Shown: positions 25,848-35,943, counted from the first letter of the stretch. The stretch is DNA of 64,000 nt from Phycisphaerae bacterium (GCA_028285035.1 JANQQF010000051.1:1-64000), one strand, 5' to 3'. A program made the numbers and translations. Notes: generated by a model not told the origin, from the sequence alone.

Positions 25848-27818
25848 GTGCACAGATTAGCAGCCCTACTTTCTCTAACCTTTTTGTTTTTGCTTGGCTT
25901 TGCCCTCCCTCTTCAAGCCCAAGACGGCCTATCAAGCGGCTTATCCATGGAAGTCAAAAGTGGCTTTGATAGCTTTCAAAAAGCTGATCACTGGTCACCA
26001 GTCACTGTGATTGTTTCTAATAGCGGTGAGGATATGACACTTGACCTTCAGGTAGAGGACAACAGCTATTATAATGATGGCTCAATTTATCGCTATCCGC
26101 TCGATTTACCCCATCAATCGCGAAAACAGGTTACCCTATACATTCCCACCCAGCACCGGCAGTTGACTCTTAATTTGGTTGATGATAACGATAAAATCCT
26201 GTTATCAAAAGACTCGCAAGCGGAAGTGCTTGATCCGGTTGATTTTTTGGTTGGGGTCGTGGCCAGCGACAAGTCATTGCTCAACGGGCTGGCGGGGCTG
26301 ACCCCGAACAGCAATCGTGTAGCCGTGGCTCACCTTTCTGTTAATGAATTACCAACCAATCCCCACGCCTGGACTGGACTTGATATGTTGGTTTTCAATG
26401 ATGTTGATACCAGTCAATTAAGTGCCGATCAATTGGGGGCGCTGAGTTATTGGGTTAGTCAGGGCGGCCGCTTGGTCATCGGAGGTGGCCCGAATGTCAA
26501 CCAAACAATTGCTGGGTTAGGGACGCTACCGCCATTTTCAGATACAACCATCGAAACCTTAGAGCATCCACTGCCTGAATTAAGCCGATTTATTCGGGCC
26601 ACAACTGTCGCCCAGATTGTCCAAGATAATATAACCGATGATCCACCGCCAAGCATTATTGAAAATCGCGGCCCTTATGTTGCGGCCATCCCCATCAATC
26701 CGGCGGGCACGGCCAAAGTTAAACAGGGCGATTGGCCGCTCATTATCTCTAAACCACACGACGGTGGACAAATTCACTACATCGCCCTGGATTTAAGCCT
26801 AGCCCCTCTTGATACGTTGGGCGGGAATGAGAACTTCTTGCCCAAGCTGGTGGATAGCTTTGACACCACCAGCGGCCACTTCTCAGATATCGCCAATTGG
26901 CACGAGATGCGGCAAGGGTTAGCCCTCATCCCTTCATTGTCATTGCCTACGCCGGGCATGGTTGCGCTTTATCTCCTGCTCTACATTCTGGCCCTTGGCC
27001 CGATCAACTATTACATTTTGGCCCGTCTTAAACGAAAAGAGTTGGCTTGGTTGACCTTACCCTTAATCATCCTTATCTTTTGTGCGGTGGGATACCTAAG
27101 CAGCTTTCGTCTCCGTGGAGGCAGGCCCCTAATGCGTCAAATCACCATAGTGCAAAGCGAGGCTAATGCCCCGATTGCTAGGGTCGACTCATTTGTTGGC
27201 ATTTACTCCCCTAATCGTACCGCCTATGATATCAATCTTGATGCAACTGCCCTGGTCTCAAATTATGATGATAGCCGACCAGATGCCAAATTGTACATCA
27301 CGCCTGGCTCCACCACCACTATCGATGATATGCAGGCTGATGTCGGCGGAATGCCGTCCATCAATTTTCGCAGTCACACCACGCCACCGGCAATCAGCAG
27401 TCAATTGCGCCGTAATGGCATAAGGATTGAGGGGGTAATCGTTAACAATACCGATCAGCCCATTACTCAAGCATATCTGGTGGCCAACCACCGCATTATG
27501 AAACTGGGCACCTTATCCCCTGGAGAAAATAAAATTTCGGGGCAGGTCCGAACATATAGCTACATCTACAACGATACATTTTATGACTTCGACGAAAATG
27601 ATAGCCCAGACAATCTCATCAGATTAGCCAGTCAAGACTCAACCATCCGCGCTGTACTGGGTATCAATAATTACAACTTTAGCGGTCTGGAATTGCCTGG
27701 GTCTTACCTACTTGGCTGGCAGCAGGGCAGCCCCGTTCAAGTGACCTTGCCCAATCATCAAAATGACACAATGGAAGACACCCTGCTGGTTGTTGGGTTA
27801 TCCGATCAGTTGTATTAA
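25848..27818 (+). CDS. exported membrane-anchored protein upstream of ABC-2 genes
   Basis: A 656-residue protein with a signal peptide (cleaved near LPLQAQ, residue 25), a large outside region with Ig-like and GATase/GldG-like parts (DMLVFNDVDTSQLSADQLGA ... WVSQGGRLVIGGG), and two membrane segments near residues 370-390 and 398-418 joined by ARLKRKELAW. A further outside domain follows. GTG 25848 is chosen because AAAAGGA lies 7 bases upstream. It sits before an ABC-2 ATPase and permeases, so it may be an accessory subunit of that exporter. Its biochemical role is unknown. Confidence 0.7.
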   Translation: MHRLAALLSLTFLFLLGFALPLQAQDGLSSGLSMEVKSGFDSFQKADHWSPVTVIVSNSGEDMTLDLQVEDNSYYNDGSIYRYPLDLPHQSRKQVTLYIPTQHRQLTLNLVDDNDKILLSKDSQAEVLDPVDFLVGVVASDKSLLNGLAGLTPNSNRVAVAHLSVNELPTNPHAWTGLDMLVFNDVDTSQLSADQLGALSYWVSQGGRLVIGGGPNVNQTIAGLGTLPPFSDTTIETLEHPLPELSRFIRATTVAQIVQDNITDDPPPSIIENRGPYVAAIPINPAGTAKVKQGDWPLIISKPHDGGQIHYIALDLSLAPLDTLGGNENFLPKLVDSFDTTSGHFSDIANWHEMRQGLALIPSLSLPTPGMVALYLLLYILALGPINYYILARLKRKELAWLTLPLIILIFCAVGYLSSFRLRGGRPLMRQITIVQSEANAPIARVDSFVGIYSPNRTAYDINLDATALVSNYDDSRPDAKLYITPGSTTTIDDMQADVGGMPSINFRSHTTPPAISSQLRRNGIRIEGVIVNNTDQPITQAYLVANHRIMKLGTLSPGENKISGQVRTYSYIYNDTFYDFDENDSPDNLIRLASQDSTIRAVLGINNYNFSGLELPGSYLLGWQQGSPVQVTLPNHQNDTMEDTLLVVGLSDQLY

Positions 27819-28022
27819 GTATTTGGCAGAAAGTTTTAGGAAACAAAAAGTTACTCAAAAACCAAAAGTGGCCTCAAATATCGTCAATTTCGCGACAAAT
27901 CTAGAAGTAACTAACTGGCAAAATTTATCTTGTTTCTAGCAAAAATCGTGAATTGATATTCATCGTTTCTTCTAATAGTTCTTGCCAGTTACTCAAAGAA
28001 ACCAGAAAACTAAGGATTTCTC

Positions 28023-28979
28023 GTGGCTCCAATTATTGAAGTAGAAAATCTAACCAAAACCTATGGCAAAAGTCGTACGGCGGTCAACGACATTTCATTC
28101 TCAATCGAAGAGAATGCCCTGTTTGGCTTTGTCGGCCCCAATGGCGCGGGCAAAACCACAACCATCCGCATTCTGACCACCTTACTCCAACCAACTAGCG
28201 GGCAAGTTAAGATTGATGGGCACTCTGTCGTTAGCAATCCTCAAGCCGTCCGGCATCACATCGGCTATATGCCCGATTTTTTTGGGGTATATACAGATAT
28301 GACCGTATGGGAGTATCTCGATTTTTTTAGTGCCTGTTATGATATCCCTGCTCTTGATCGGCCTGGATTAGTTAATGACTTGTTAGAGTTGGTTGATCTG
28401 AGTCATCGGCGGGACGACTTTGTAGATGATATGTCGCGAGGGATGAAGCAACGGCTTTGTTTGGCCCGTACTCTGGTGCATGATCCCAAAGTACTCATTC
28501 TGGATGAACCAGCCTCTGGCCTAGACCCGCGTGCACGCGTGGAGTTTCGCGATTTACTCATTGAACTCAAAAACATGGGCAAAACGATCTTCTTCTCCTC
28601 CCACATTCTGGCCGATATCGCCGAAATCTGCACCGATGTGGCCATCATCGAAGCGGGGGAGATGGTCATCCAAAGTGATATCGAACAGCTTCGCCAACGC
28701 CTCAAACAAGGGCATCGCCTCCGCATTCGGCTACTGGGCGAGGTCGTCGATCAAGCCAAGTCGGTTCTGATCCCTCTGGCTGGGGTTACACATGTTGAAG
28801 AGGAGATGACCAAAGAAGAAGATTGGGAACTGATTGTTCAATTTAATGGTGATAAGGCGGCTATCTCAAATCTCTTAAAAACGCTTATTCAGGCGGATGT
28901 ACCCGTGTTGGGGTTTAGTGAAGAGACCGACTCTCTCGAAGATATTTTTATGAAGCTGACGAAAGGTATTGTCTCTTGA
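28023..28979 (+). CDS. ABC-2 type exporter ATP-binding protein
   Basis: A 318-residue ATPase of the NatA/CcmA type. Walker A is GPNGAGKTT near residue 40, the signature region MSRGMKQRLCLAR is near 140, Walker B with D-loop is VLILDEPASGLDPRAR, and the switch is SSHILADI. The ~100-residue C-terminal extension is usual for this group. GTG 28023 follows CTAAGGATTTC. Its TGA overlaps the first base of the next permease gene's ATG, so the two are translationally coupled. The substrate cannot be read from sequence. Confidence 0.9.
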   Translation: MAPIIEVENLTKTYGKSRTAVNDISFSIEENALFGFVGPNGAGKTTTIRILTTLLQPTSGQVKIDGHSVVSNPQAVRHHIGYMPDFFGVYTDMTVWEYLDFFSACYDIPALDRPGLVNDLLELVDLSHRRDDFVDDMSRGMKQRLCLARTLVHDPKVLILDEPASGLDPRARVEFRDLLIELKNMGKTIFFSSHILADIAEICTDVAIIEAGEMVIQSDIEQLRQRLKQGHRLRIRLLGEVVDQAKSVLIPLAGVTHVEEEMTKEEDWELIVQFNGDKAAISNLLKTLIQADVPVLGFSEETDSLEDIFMKLTKGIVS

Positions 28980-29914
28980 TGCAGGATAGACTTAACCCAA
29001 TTCTCCTGAGAGAAATGCGCAGCCGAATACGGAACCGTAGCACCCTGTATGGTGTGGTTGGCTTTGCCCTGTTTCAGGGGGGCATCGCCGCAATCATTTA
29101 CAGTGTGATGTACAACACAACCACATACACCCAAACCATCACACCGACCATTGTCGTCCCGACCATTCAACTCGGCCCGATGATTGGCAAGGTGATTTTT
29201 GGGGTGATCTTTGGCCTGATGTTAGTGACCTTGCCATTTACTGGCAGCACGCTGGCCTCAGACGCAATTGCCGGAGAAAAAGAGCGGCAAACCTTTGAGA
29301 TTCTCCGCATCACGCCCTTGACCTCGCATCGGATTATTTGGGGGAAAATATTCGCTGTTTTTAGCCTGCTTCTCCTTTACATCTTACTAGGCTTACCGAT
29401 GCTTAGTCTATCCTTTGCATTTGGCGGCGTGACACTGACTGAACTCATTATTGCCAGTCTCGGCCTGATTATCACGGCTTTGGTTTATACAGCCGGTGGT
29501 GTTTATACCTCAACCCTAGCCAAAACCACCAAGTTTGCCACCGCGCTCTCCTCGATGTTTATCGTGTTCTACATCTACCTACTGCCTCTCGGCATCGGTA
29601 TTGTCGTATCGATATTCGGAGCCCTATTTGCCTTACAGGCGGCCCAAATTGAAGCCTTCCCCATCATCGGCATCTTGCTACTTTATGGCGGTGGATTTTT
29701 GGCCAGTCTCAATCCAATCGGGGCAGCGATTATGACGACAAGTCTAAATCAGGAGGGCTATGGATACTTTTTCTTTTCGATCACTTCTCCTGAATTGAAC
29801 GCAACTTTGTGGTTTGTTTCCCCTTGGGTTGTTTATGTCTTATTTAATTTGTTGATAACCCTGCTTTTGGTTCGATTGGCGGCAGGACGTCTCAATCGTT
29901 TGAGCAAGGTGTAA
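28979..29914 (+). CDS. ABC-2 type permease
   Basis: A 311-residue membrane protein with about six hydrophobic segments. It begins with an amphipathic LNPILLREMRSRIRNR and has the family motif GEKERQTFEILRITPLTSHR between the second and third helices, where the coupling helix sits. ATG 28979 shares its A with the stop of the ATPase gene. It is paralogous to the next gene (ERQTFEILR against ERQTYDTLR), so the pair likely forms a heterodimeric channel. Confidence 0.87.
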   Translation: MQDRLNPILLREMRSRIRNRSTLYGVVGFALFQGGIAAIIYSVMYNTTTYTQTITPTIVVPTIQLGPMIGKVIFGVIFGLMLVTLPFTGSTLASDAIAGEKERQTFEILRITPLTSHRIIWGKIFAVFSLLLLYILLGLPMLSLSFAFGGVTLTELIIASLGLIITALVYTAGGVYTSTLAKTTKFATALSSMFIVFYIYLLPLGIGIVVSIFGALFALQAAQIEAFPIIGILLLYGGGFLASLNPIGAAIMTTSLNQEGYGYFFFSITSPELNATLWFVSPWVVYVLFNLLITLLLVRLAAGRLNRLSKV

Positions 29915-29917
29915 AAA

Positions 29918-30871
29918 ATGCCCTCATTTCTTAATCGTCTTAATCCCATTATCATTCGTGAAATGCGTACCCGCTTTCGGGGCCGACGCCTGTATATTGT
30001 TATGATTGCCGAAGTGCTTCTGCTCAGCTTACTGGCGGGGTTAATTTACACGACAATTTATTACGACTATGCCAGTCGAACCTACTACAATCTGCAATAC
30101 GCCTCTGCTACCATTGCGCTCACGCAAGCTGGACCGGAAATTGGCAAGGCGCTATTTGCCGGGACAATTTTACTTTTACTCACCATTTTTAGCTTCATTG
30201 CCCCTGCCTTTGGAGCCGGGGCCATCGCCGGAGAACACGAGCGCCAAACCTATGACACGCTCCGTCTAACCGCGCTCCCTACCGGGCAAATCGTGGCTGG
30301 AAAAACTGGCTCGGCCTTTGTCTTGATGCTTTTGTTCATCCTGGCATCCTACCCCATTCAGATTGTGGCTTACCTTTTTGGTGGCATTGAACTGACCGAA
30401 ATCATAATAGCCTCGATTGGGCTTTTTGTCACCGCTTGGGGCCTCAGCACGCTTGGCATCTTCATCTCAACCTTTGTAAAACGCACCACCATTGCGGTCA
30501 GCATTGCCTACGGTATCGTCATTCCCGTCATTTACCTCTTCCCCATCATCATTATCATCTTTCTTGAAAACGGCCCCTTAGATCCGTTGCTCAACAATCT
30601 CAATACGTTCTTCGAAATTATCCTTGATTATTTCCTATATTTCTTCTTTAGTCTCAACCCCTTCTTTGCCGCAATTCTCACCAGTGAGGCGGCTTCACAA
30701 GGAAATGGCTATCTATTTTTTAGAGACAGTAGCTTTGGGCCGATTAACAATTACTACGGGCAACTGTGGTTTGTCTCTCCCTGGCTTATTTATACGGTGT
30801 TCTACAGTTTCACCACCCTGATTCTTTATATCCTAACCATCCGTCGTTTAAATCGTATCAGTCGAAGTTAA
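29918..30871 (+). CDS. ABC-2 type permease
   Basis: 317 residues starting 3 bases after the preceding permease. It opens with LNRLNPIIIREMRTRFRGRR and carries GEHERQTYDTLRLTALPTGQ at the coupling position, followed by the usual helices. The loop between the last two helices is longer and more aromatic than in its partner. With the ATPase at 28023 it completes a three-gene ABC-2 exporter. Confidence 0.87.
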   Translation: MPSFLNRLNPIIIREMRTRFRGRRLYIVMIAEVLLLSLLAGLIYTTIYYDYASRTYYNLQYASATIALTQAGPEIGKALFAGTILLLLTIFSFIAPAFGAGAIAGEHERQTYDTLRLTALPTGQIVAGKTGSAFVLMLLFILASYPIQIVAYLFGGIELTEIIIASIGLFVTAWGLSTLGIFISTFVKRTTIAVSIAYGIVIPVIYLFPIIIIIFLENGPLDPLLNNLNTFFEIILDYFLYFFFSLNPFFAAILTSEAASQGNGYLFFRDSSFGPINNYYGQLWFVSPWLIYTVFYSFTTLILYILTIRRLNRISRS

Positions 30872-30948
30872 GCAATTTACAAATTTTGGCCGACAATTGT
30901 ATAAAAAATCGTAAGGCTAGAATCGTACCTTGTAAAAAGTGAGCTAAG

Positions 30949-32664
30949 ATGAAAACTCAACCCCCAACTTACCAAGATTTACCCCGGCCTATTCAGGCCG
31001 TCATTCAAGAGGTTTCCCGACGACTACGCTTACAGGAAGTGGTTCATTTGACCTGGCGTACGTTGACCATCGGGTTTGCTTTGACTCTCTTGCTCATTAT
31101 CGCCAGTTGGTTTTACCCCTTGGCCTTACCCCTAATTTTATTGGTCATCGGGATTGGCATCACCGGGGTGTTGTTGCTCATCACCTGGGGGTACGCCCTT
31201 TTCCGCACTCGCCCCCTGCCCATTACTGCCCGTCTCATTGACCGTGAGCTTAATCTGGACGAACGGCTCAGTACCGCCCTTGATTTAGCAACCCCAGCCA
31301 GTGAGACTCGGCCTGACATCATCCAGGCTCAGTGGACCGATACGATGGAACAGTTAAGCGAGTTTGATCCAAACGAGACGTTTCCCTTGCCCTTTTCTTG
31401 GGGTTGGTTGTTGACGATTAATGTCTTGATGATTGCCATTGCGGTTGGCTTATTATTGCCAAATCCACAAGTCCCGATCCTCCAGCAGTGGCTCCAGCAG
31501 CAGCAAGCTATCGCTGAGCAAACCGAGCAGTTGGAGGAAATTCGGACCGATTTATTGGAAGACACTGCTTTTCTAGAAACGCCAGAGGGTGAAGAAACGC
31601 TTGAGACGCTGGATGAGTTGATTGCCTCACTGCAAGACAACGCGCTCAGTCCAGAGGAGGCCATTGCCAACATTGCCGAGGCAGAACACGCGCTCAATCA
31701 GCTTGAAAATATATCCGAGAAAAAAGAGCAGACCCTGAACGATTTGGCCGAGAGTCTCAATCAGTACAACTCCACCAGCGAGTTGGCTGAGGCCCTGCAG
31801 CAACGTGACGCCGCTAGAGCCAATGAATTTTTACAGGCCGCTGCCGAAGCAGCCCAAGCTAATCCCGAAACCGCCCAAAATTTGGCCGAGGCCCTGCAAG
31901 ATGCGGCTGAGGTCGCCGAAACAGCCGGCGAGAGCGAGTTAGCGGAAGCCTTGCAACAAGCCGCCGAAGCCCTGGGGCAAACGGTTGCAGGGCAAGATGG
32001 GGCTATTCAGGGCCAAGGTCAAATCAATGAAGAAGCCATCCAGCAAGCTGCCGAAGCCTTAGCCGAAGCACAAGGCGAGCTTGGCAACAGCGAGGCCTTG
32101 CAAGAAGCGCTTGAAAACATTCAAGAGGCCCGCGAGCAGTTGGCAGAGGCCACCGGTGAAGGCCAGGGCGAAGGTGAAGGTGAGGGAGAAGGCGAAGGAC
32201 AGGGTAACCAACTCGGCCAAGGGCAGGGTCAATCTGGCGAGGGTCAAGGTCAGGGCAACGGCAATGGTGATGGTCTCGGTCAAGGGGGGGGCGCTGGTCG
32301 CGGCGAAGCGGGCGAAGGCTCGTCAGACCTCTACGCCGATCGCCCTGGTGGCGAGCTTGAAACTGACAACGGCCCCAATGAAGGCCGTCTCACCGAGTTC
32401 GAGAGCGACTTCCCCCCCATTCATTGGGGCGGTGAGGATGGCCCGTTAGTCAATCCTGATCCGCAAGGGGCTACCGGCGGTCTCCCCATTGGTGAAGCGC
32501 CGGTCGATCCCAATCAAGCCCAAAATCCTGCCCTCGTCCCTTACAACGAGGTCTACGGCCAATACAATGACGCTGCCAGCGAAGCCCTCGAAGACACCTA
32601 CATTCCTCGGGGAATGAAAGAGGTGGTTCGCGATTACTTTGGGGCGTTGGAGCCGGGGCAATAG
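30949..32664 (+). CDS. membrane protein with Ala/Glu coiled coil and Gly/Glu/Gln-rich region
   Basis: 571 residues resembling DUF4175-type proteins. Two membrane helices lie at about residues 40-85 and a third at 145-165. A long Ala/Glu/Gln-rich helical region (180-395, with repeats such as LAEALQDAAEVAETAGE) leads into a low-complexity stretch of GEGEGEGEGQG and GQGQGQSGEG at about 403-450. An acidic Pro-rich tail ends in MKEVVRDYFGALEPGQ. Such proteins recur next to MoxR/DUF58/vWA genes, as here, but have no proven activity. ATG 30949 has AAAGTGAGC upstream. Confidence 0.7.
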   Translation: MKTQPPTYQDLPRPIQAVIQEVSRRLRLQEVVHLTWRTLTIGFALTLLLIIASWFYPLALPLILLVIGIGITGVLLLITWGYALFRTRPLPITARLIDRELNLDERLSTALDLATPASETRPDIIQAQWTDTMEQLSEFDPNETFPLPFSWGWLLTINVLMIAIAVGLLLPNPQVPILQQWLQQQQAIAEQTEQLEEIRTDLLEDTAFLETPEGEETLETLDELIASLQDNALSPEEAIANIAEAEHALNQLENISEKKEQTLNDLAESLNQYNSTSELAEALQQRDAARANEFLQAAAEAAQANPETAQNLAEALQDAAEVAETAGESELAEALQQAAEALGQTVAGQDGAIQGQGQINEEAIQQAAEALAEAQGELGNSEALQEALENIQEAREQLAEATGEGQGEGEGEGEGEGQGNQLGQGQGQSGEGQGQGNGNGDGLGQGGGAGRGEAGEGSSDLYADRPGGELETDNGPNEGRLTEFESDFPPIHWGGEDGPLVNPDPQGATGGLPIGEAPVDPNQAQNPALVPYNEVYGQYNDAASEALEDTYIPRGMKEVVRDYFGALEPGQ

Positions 32665-32706
32665 GAGTTTATAGGGTTCGTAGGGTTTGTAGAGTTTGGG
32701 AGCTTA

Positions 32707-33393
32707 ATGGAAACCGAAACAGGCGCTTATCGTCATCTGCAACAAGCGTATACCTTCTACGAGGATGAAAACGATGTTGCTCAATCGCTGCAAGAATGTG
32801 AAATAGCCCTTGCGATTGATCCGTTTCTAGCTGATGCTCATAATCTACGAGGGATACTTCTGGAGGAGTCAGGGCATTCATTACAAGCAATAGGCGCTTA
32901 TCGAAACGCCTTAAATCTAGACCCTAATTTCACAGAAGTGGCAGAGAATCTCGATAATCTTAAAGCAGAATTCGCTGTCTACAGCAAGCTAGTGACAATT
33001 GCCAGATTCAGTTTTCCGACTGAAGCCTACATTCCAAAAACAAAGCTAGAAGCCGAGGGCATTTGGTCAATCGTGATTGATGAGGAAATGATTACGGCAA
33101 ATTGGCTTTACTCTAACGCGATTGGTGGGGTCAAGCTTCAAGTTAAACAAGATGATGCCGGGCGAGCGTTAACTATTCTAGATCGAGCAGAAGCGCCACT
33201 CAGTTGGGACGAAACCGAATTAGGTCAGGCAGATGCGGATGAACTGTGTCCCAAATGCGACTCACTCAGCATACATTATGAAAAATATGCGACCCGTTGG
33301 CTATTTCTCTCCTGGTTGATCTTGCAATTTCCCCTGCCTATATTCAAAAGAAAATGGGCTTGCACTGAGTGTGGGCATGTATGGAAATTATAG
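32707..33393 (+). CDS. TPR, DUF2007-like and zinc-ribbon protein
   Basis: 228 residues in three parts. Residues 1-85 form two TPR units (SLQECEIALAIDPFLADAHN, QAIGAYRNALNLDPNFTEV). Residues ~93-160 match DUF2007, a putative signal-transducing fold (LVTIARFSFPTEAYIPKTKL ... GGVKLQVKQDDAGRAL). The C terminus has a split zinc ribbon, CPKC and CTEC, around a hydrophobic stretch FLSWLILQFPLPIF that may touch the membrane. No enzyme motif is seen. A GGGAGC precedes ATG 32707. Confidence 0.72.
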   Translation: METETGAYRHLQQAYTFYEDENDVAQSLQECEIALAIDPFLADAHNLRGILLEESGHSLQAIGAYRNALNLDPNFTEVAENLDNLKAEFAVYSKLVTIARFSFPTEAYIPKTKLEAEGIWSIVIDEEMITANWLYSNAIGGVKLQVKQDDAGRALTILDRAEAPLSWDETELGQADADELCPKCDSLSIHYEKYATRWLFLSWLILQFPLPIFKRKWACTECGHVWKL

Positions 33394-33419
33394 CTCTCAG
33401 TTAAAAGGACAAAACATTC

Positions 33420-34043
33420 GTGGTTGATGCTTACACCAAACAGTTTATTGCGATGCGATTTTGGTTACTGGGCCGGGACTACTTTGCAGCGCTGGATGCG
33501 CTGGAGTATGCGGCCAAATTGCATACGGGCACCCGCAAGGATGGTAAAACGCAGGAGTATTTCCATCAATTATCGATTGGTCGTTATGTCAAATCGATTG
33601 CGCCCAGTCTGGAGTATCCTGAAGAAACCTTGGCTACAGTCTTTTTACACGACGTTTGCGAGGATTACGATGTAAGTTTTGAGGAGATCGAAAGCCGCTT
33701 TGGCTTGGATGTATGCCAAGCAGTCAAACTAATGACCAAGAAATTTCGGGGCTATCGCAAGCCCGATCCCGAATATTATCGTGAAATTGGGCAGAACAAG
33801 ATTGCTTCGGTCACGAAAGGAGCCGATCGGATTCACAACATTCAGACGATGGTGGGTGTCTTTACCTACGAAAAGCAGAAGGAGTACATCGAGGAGACCG
33901 AAACCTATATTCTGCCGATGTTAAAAGTTACCCGCCGCATATTTCCCAAACAAGAGCCTGCCTACGAAAACATTCGACATATTTTGGTGAGCCAAATTGA
34001 GTTGTTACGAGCCGTTCATCAAGCGCAAGAGGATGCAGCTTAA
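33420..34043 (+). CDS. HD-domain phosphohydrolase, RelA/SpoT HD-like
   Basis: 207 residues. The metal-binding pattern is that of the SpoT hydrolase domain: AAKLHTGTRKDG with the first His, a helix, then TVFLHDVCEDYDVSFEEIES with the HD pair and SRFG. GADRIHNIQTM supplies the later Asp. Only the hydrolase-type domain is present, with no synthetase, so (p)ppGpp or a related nucleotide could be the substrate, as in small alarmone hydrolases. GTG 33420 follows AAAAGGAC. Confidence 0.8.
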   Translation: MVDAYTKQFIAMRFWLLGRDYFAALDALEYAAKLHTGTRKDGKTQEYFHQLSIGRYVKSIAPSLEYPEETLATVFLHDVCEDYDVSFEEIESRFGLDVCQAVKLMTKKFRGYRKPDPEYYREIGQNKIASVTKGADRIHNIQTMVGVFTYEKQKEYIEETETYILPMLKVTRRIFPKQEPAYENIRHILVSQIELLRAVHQAQEDAA

Positions 34044-34046
34044 TCC

Positions 34047-34706
34047 ATGTTTGAACTTGACCACATCTTCATCTTTACGCAAAAAGAAGCCCCCGAAGCC
34101 GAAGCACTTATCGACTTAGGTCTCGAAGAAGGCCCCAGAAATATCCATCCAGGGCAAGGCACCTCAAACCGCCGCTTTTTCTTTGAGCAAACCTTTTTAG
34201 AGCTGCTCTGGGTTTACGATGAAGCCGAAGTACAAAGCGCAATGATTGCCTCGACCCGATTGTGGGAACGGTCTCGATCACAAGAGACAGGCTTCTCCCC
34301 ATTCGGTCTGTGCGTTCGCCCAACAATCGAAGCCCTTGCCCAACAAGAGAACTTGCTGATCCCTGAAACCTGGGGGTACAAGCCGCCCTATCTACCACCT
34401 AGAACACAAATCGATGTCGCCCAAAACGATGCCTATCCCGCCGAGCCGATGCTATTTCAAACCCCGTTTGGTCGCAAATCAGCCAGAGAAACACAACACC
34501 CATTAGGTATGCGTGACATCACCAAGGTCACACTACACAGCCCAATTATCGGTCAATATTCAGCGGCAATGAAAGCGCTCCTAAAAATGAATTGGCTCAC
34601 TATCGAGGCCGCCGACACATTTCATCTGACGATTGAGTTTGATGGGGGAAAGCAACAACGGGTGAAGCATTTTTCGCCAGACTTGCCGCTGACGATAAAG
34701 CGATAA
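34047..34706 (+). CDS. glyoxalase-like (VOC-like) domain protein
   Basis: 219 residues that begin FELDHIFIFTQKEAPEAEAL, the strand-helix start of vicinal-oxygen-chelate folds, and continue RRFFFEQTFLELLWVYDEAE. It resembles the Glyoxalase_3-like group. His and Glu candidates for metal binding are H6 and E52, but only part of the metal site is obvious. It begins 3 bases after the HD-domain gene and is presumably co-transcribed. Function unassigned. Confidence 0.7.
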   Translation: MFELDHIFIFTQKEAPEAEALIDLGLEEGPRNIHPGQGTSNRRFFFEQTFLELLWVYDEAEVQSAMIASTRLWERSRSQETGFSPFGLCVRPTIEALAQQENLLIPETWGYKPPYLPPRTQIDVAQNDAYPAEPMLFQTPFGRKSARETQHPLGMRDITKVTLHSPIIGQYSAAMKALLKMNWLTIEAADTFHLTIEFDGGKQQRVKHFSPDLPLTIKR

Positions 34707-34810
34707 TCAATTATCATTCCTATAAAACATCTTTCTAATACAAAGTTAGAAGTTCTAACTCTTAAACCCTACAAACCCCATAAACACTAAAACTCCAAGG
34801 AGATTTTTTA

Positions 34811-35815
34811 ATGACAACATCAACCCAAGACGCCCCTGTGGCCATTACGCTGGACACTTTTCAGACGACTACTCAAGCCATTGAAGCCGAGATTAGCAAA
34901 GTGATTGTGGGACAACAGGACCTTGTCCGCAATGTCTTGATCGCCATCATCGCGCAAGGGCACGTCCTCTTGGAGGGAGTGCCGGGGTTGGGCAAAACTC
35001 TCTTGATCCGCACGCTGGCCGATACGCTGGATTTGCAGTTCAATCGCATCCAATTCACACCTGACTTGATGCCTGCTGACATCATCGGGACAGAGGTGCT
35101 GGAAGATGATAGCCAGGGCGGACGCCACTTCCGCTTTCAGCCAGGGCCAGTCTTTGTCAACCTACTCCTCGCCGATGAGATCAACCGGGCCACGCCAAAA
35201 ACTCAGGCGGCCCTACTCGAAGCAATGCAAGAGCGCACGGTCACGGTGGCTGGGCACACTTACCCTTTAGAGCAGCCCTTCTTTGTGTTGGCGACCCAAA
35301 ACCCGATTGATATGGAGGGAACATATCCCCTTCCCGAGGCCCAGCTTGACCGCTTTTTGTTCAAGCTCAACGTCACCTTCCCAGACCTTGATTCACTCGT
35401 CACAATCCTGGAGCGTACCACCAGCGAAGTCCTGCCCAAAGCTGAAACTGCTACCACGGGGCAGATCCTACTGCAAATGGGCACGTTGGCCCGTCAAATC
35501 GCCGTAGCCCATCACGTCAATGAATACGTAGCCCGGCTACTCCTCGCTACCCATCCCGATCACCCTGATGCCCCAGACGCCGTGCAACGCTTTATCCGTT
35601 TCGGGGCCAGCCCGCGCGGGGCTCAGGCCATCATCCTCGGAGCCAAAGTCAACGCCCTTTTCAATGGCCGCTACAACGTCGCCTTCAGCGACATCGACGC
35701 CGTGGTCTATCCCGCCCTACGCCATCGCCTCATTTTGAATTTCGAGGGTGAAGCGGAGGGGATGACGACGGATGGGGTGGTTGAGGCGGTGATTGGGAGT
35801 GTAGAGAGAGGGTAG
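34811..35815 (+). CDS. MoxR-family AAA+ ATPase
   Basis: 334 residues. Walker A is GVPGLGKT at 56-63, Walker B LLLADEIN near 121-128, and sensor 1 lies in LATQNPIDMEGTYPLPEAQL followed by DRF, a MoxR hallmark. The C-terminal lid holds VRRF-like VQRFIRFGASPRGAQAII. MoxR proteins act as chaperones for assembly of vWA-domain complexes, and DUF58 and vWA genes follow. AAGGAG precedes ATG 34811. Confidence 0.92.
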   Translation: MTTSTQDAPVAITLDTFQTTTQAIEAEISKVIVGQQDLVRNVLIAIIAQGHVLLEGVPGLGKTLLIRTLADTLDLQFNRIQFTPDLMPADIIGTEVLEDDSQGGRHFRFQPGPVFVNLLLADEINRATPKTQAALLEAMQERTVTVAGHTYPLEQPFFVLATQNPIDMEGTYPLPEAQLDRFLFKLNVTFPDLDSLVTILERTTSEVLPKAETATTGQILLQMGTLARQIAVAHHVNEYVARLLLATHPDHPDAPDAVQRFIRFGASPRGAQAIILGAKVNALFNGRYNVAFSDIDAVVYPALRHRLILNFEGEAEGMTTDGVVEAVIGSVERG

Positions 35816-35839
35816 TTGGGAATTCGGAGGATACGAGAG

Positions 35840-35884
35840 TTTTGGAAGGATGGGAGAGTGGAAGGATGGAAGGGTGGGGGTTGA
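35840..35884 (+). repeat. purine-rich tract upstream of the S23-like gene
   Basis: This tract is a run of GGAAGGAT-type units ending in GGAAGGGTGGGGGTTG. A pyrimidine-rich counterpart lies at 36451-36494 on the other side of the S23-like gene. The two are roughly inverted copies, as expected for the ends of a small inserted cassette or a shared intergenic repeat. Confidence 0.5.
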
Positions 35885-35943
35885 ATGAATTGGGTGCATT
35901 GGTTTCGACGAATTGCCTGAATAGGATTTTGTTAGGATAAATC

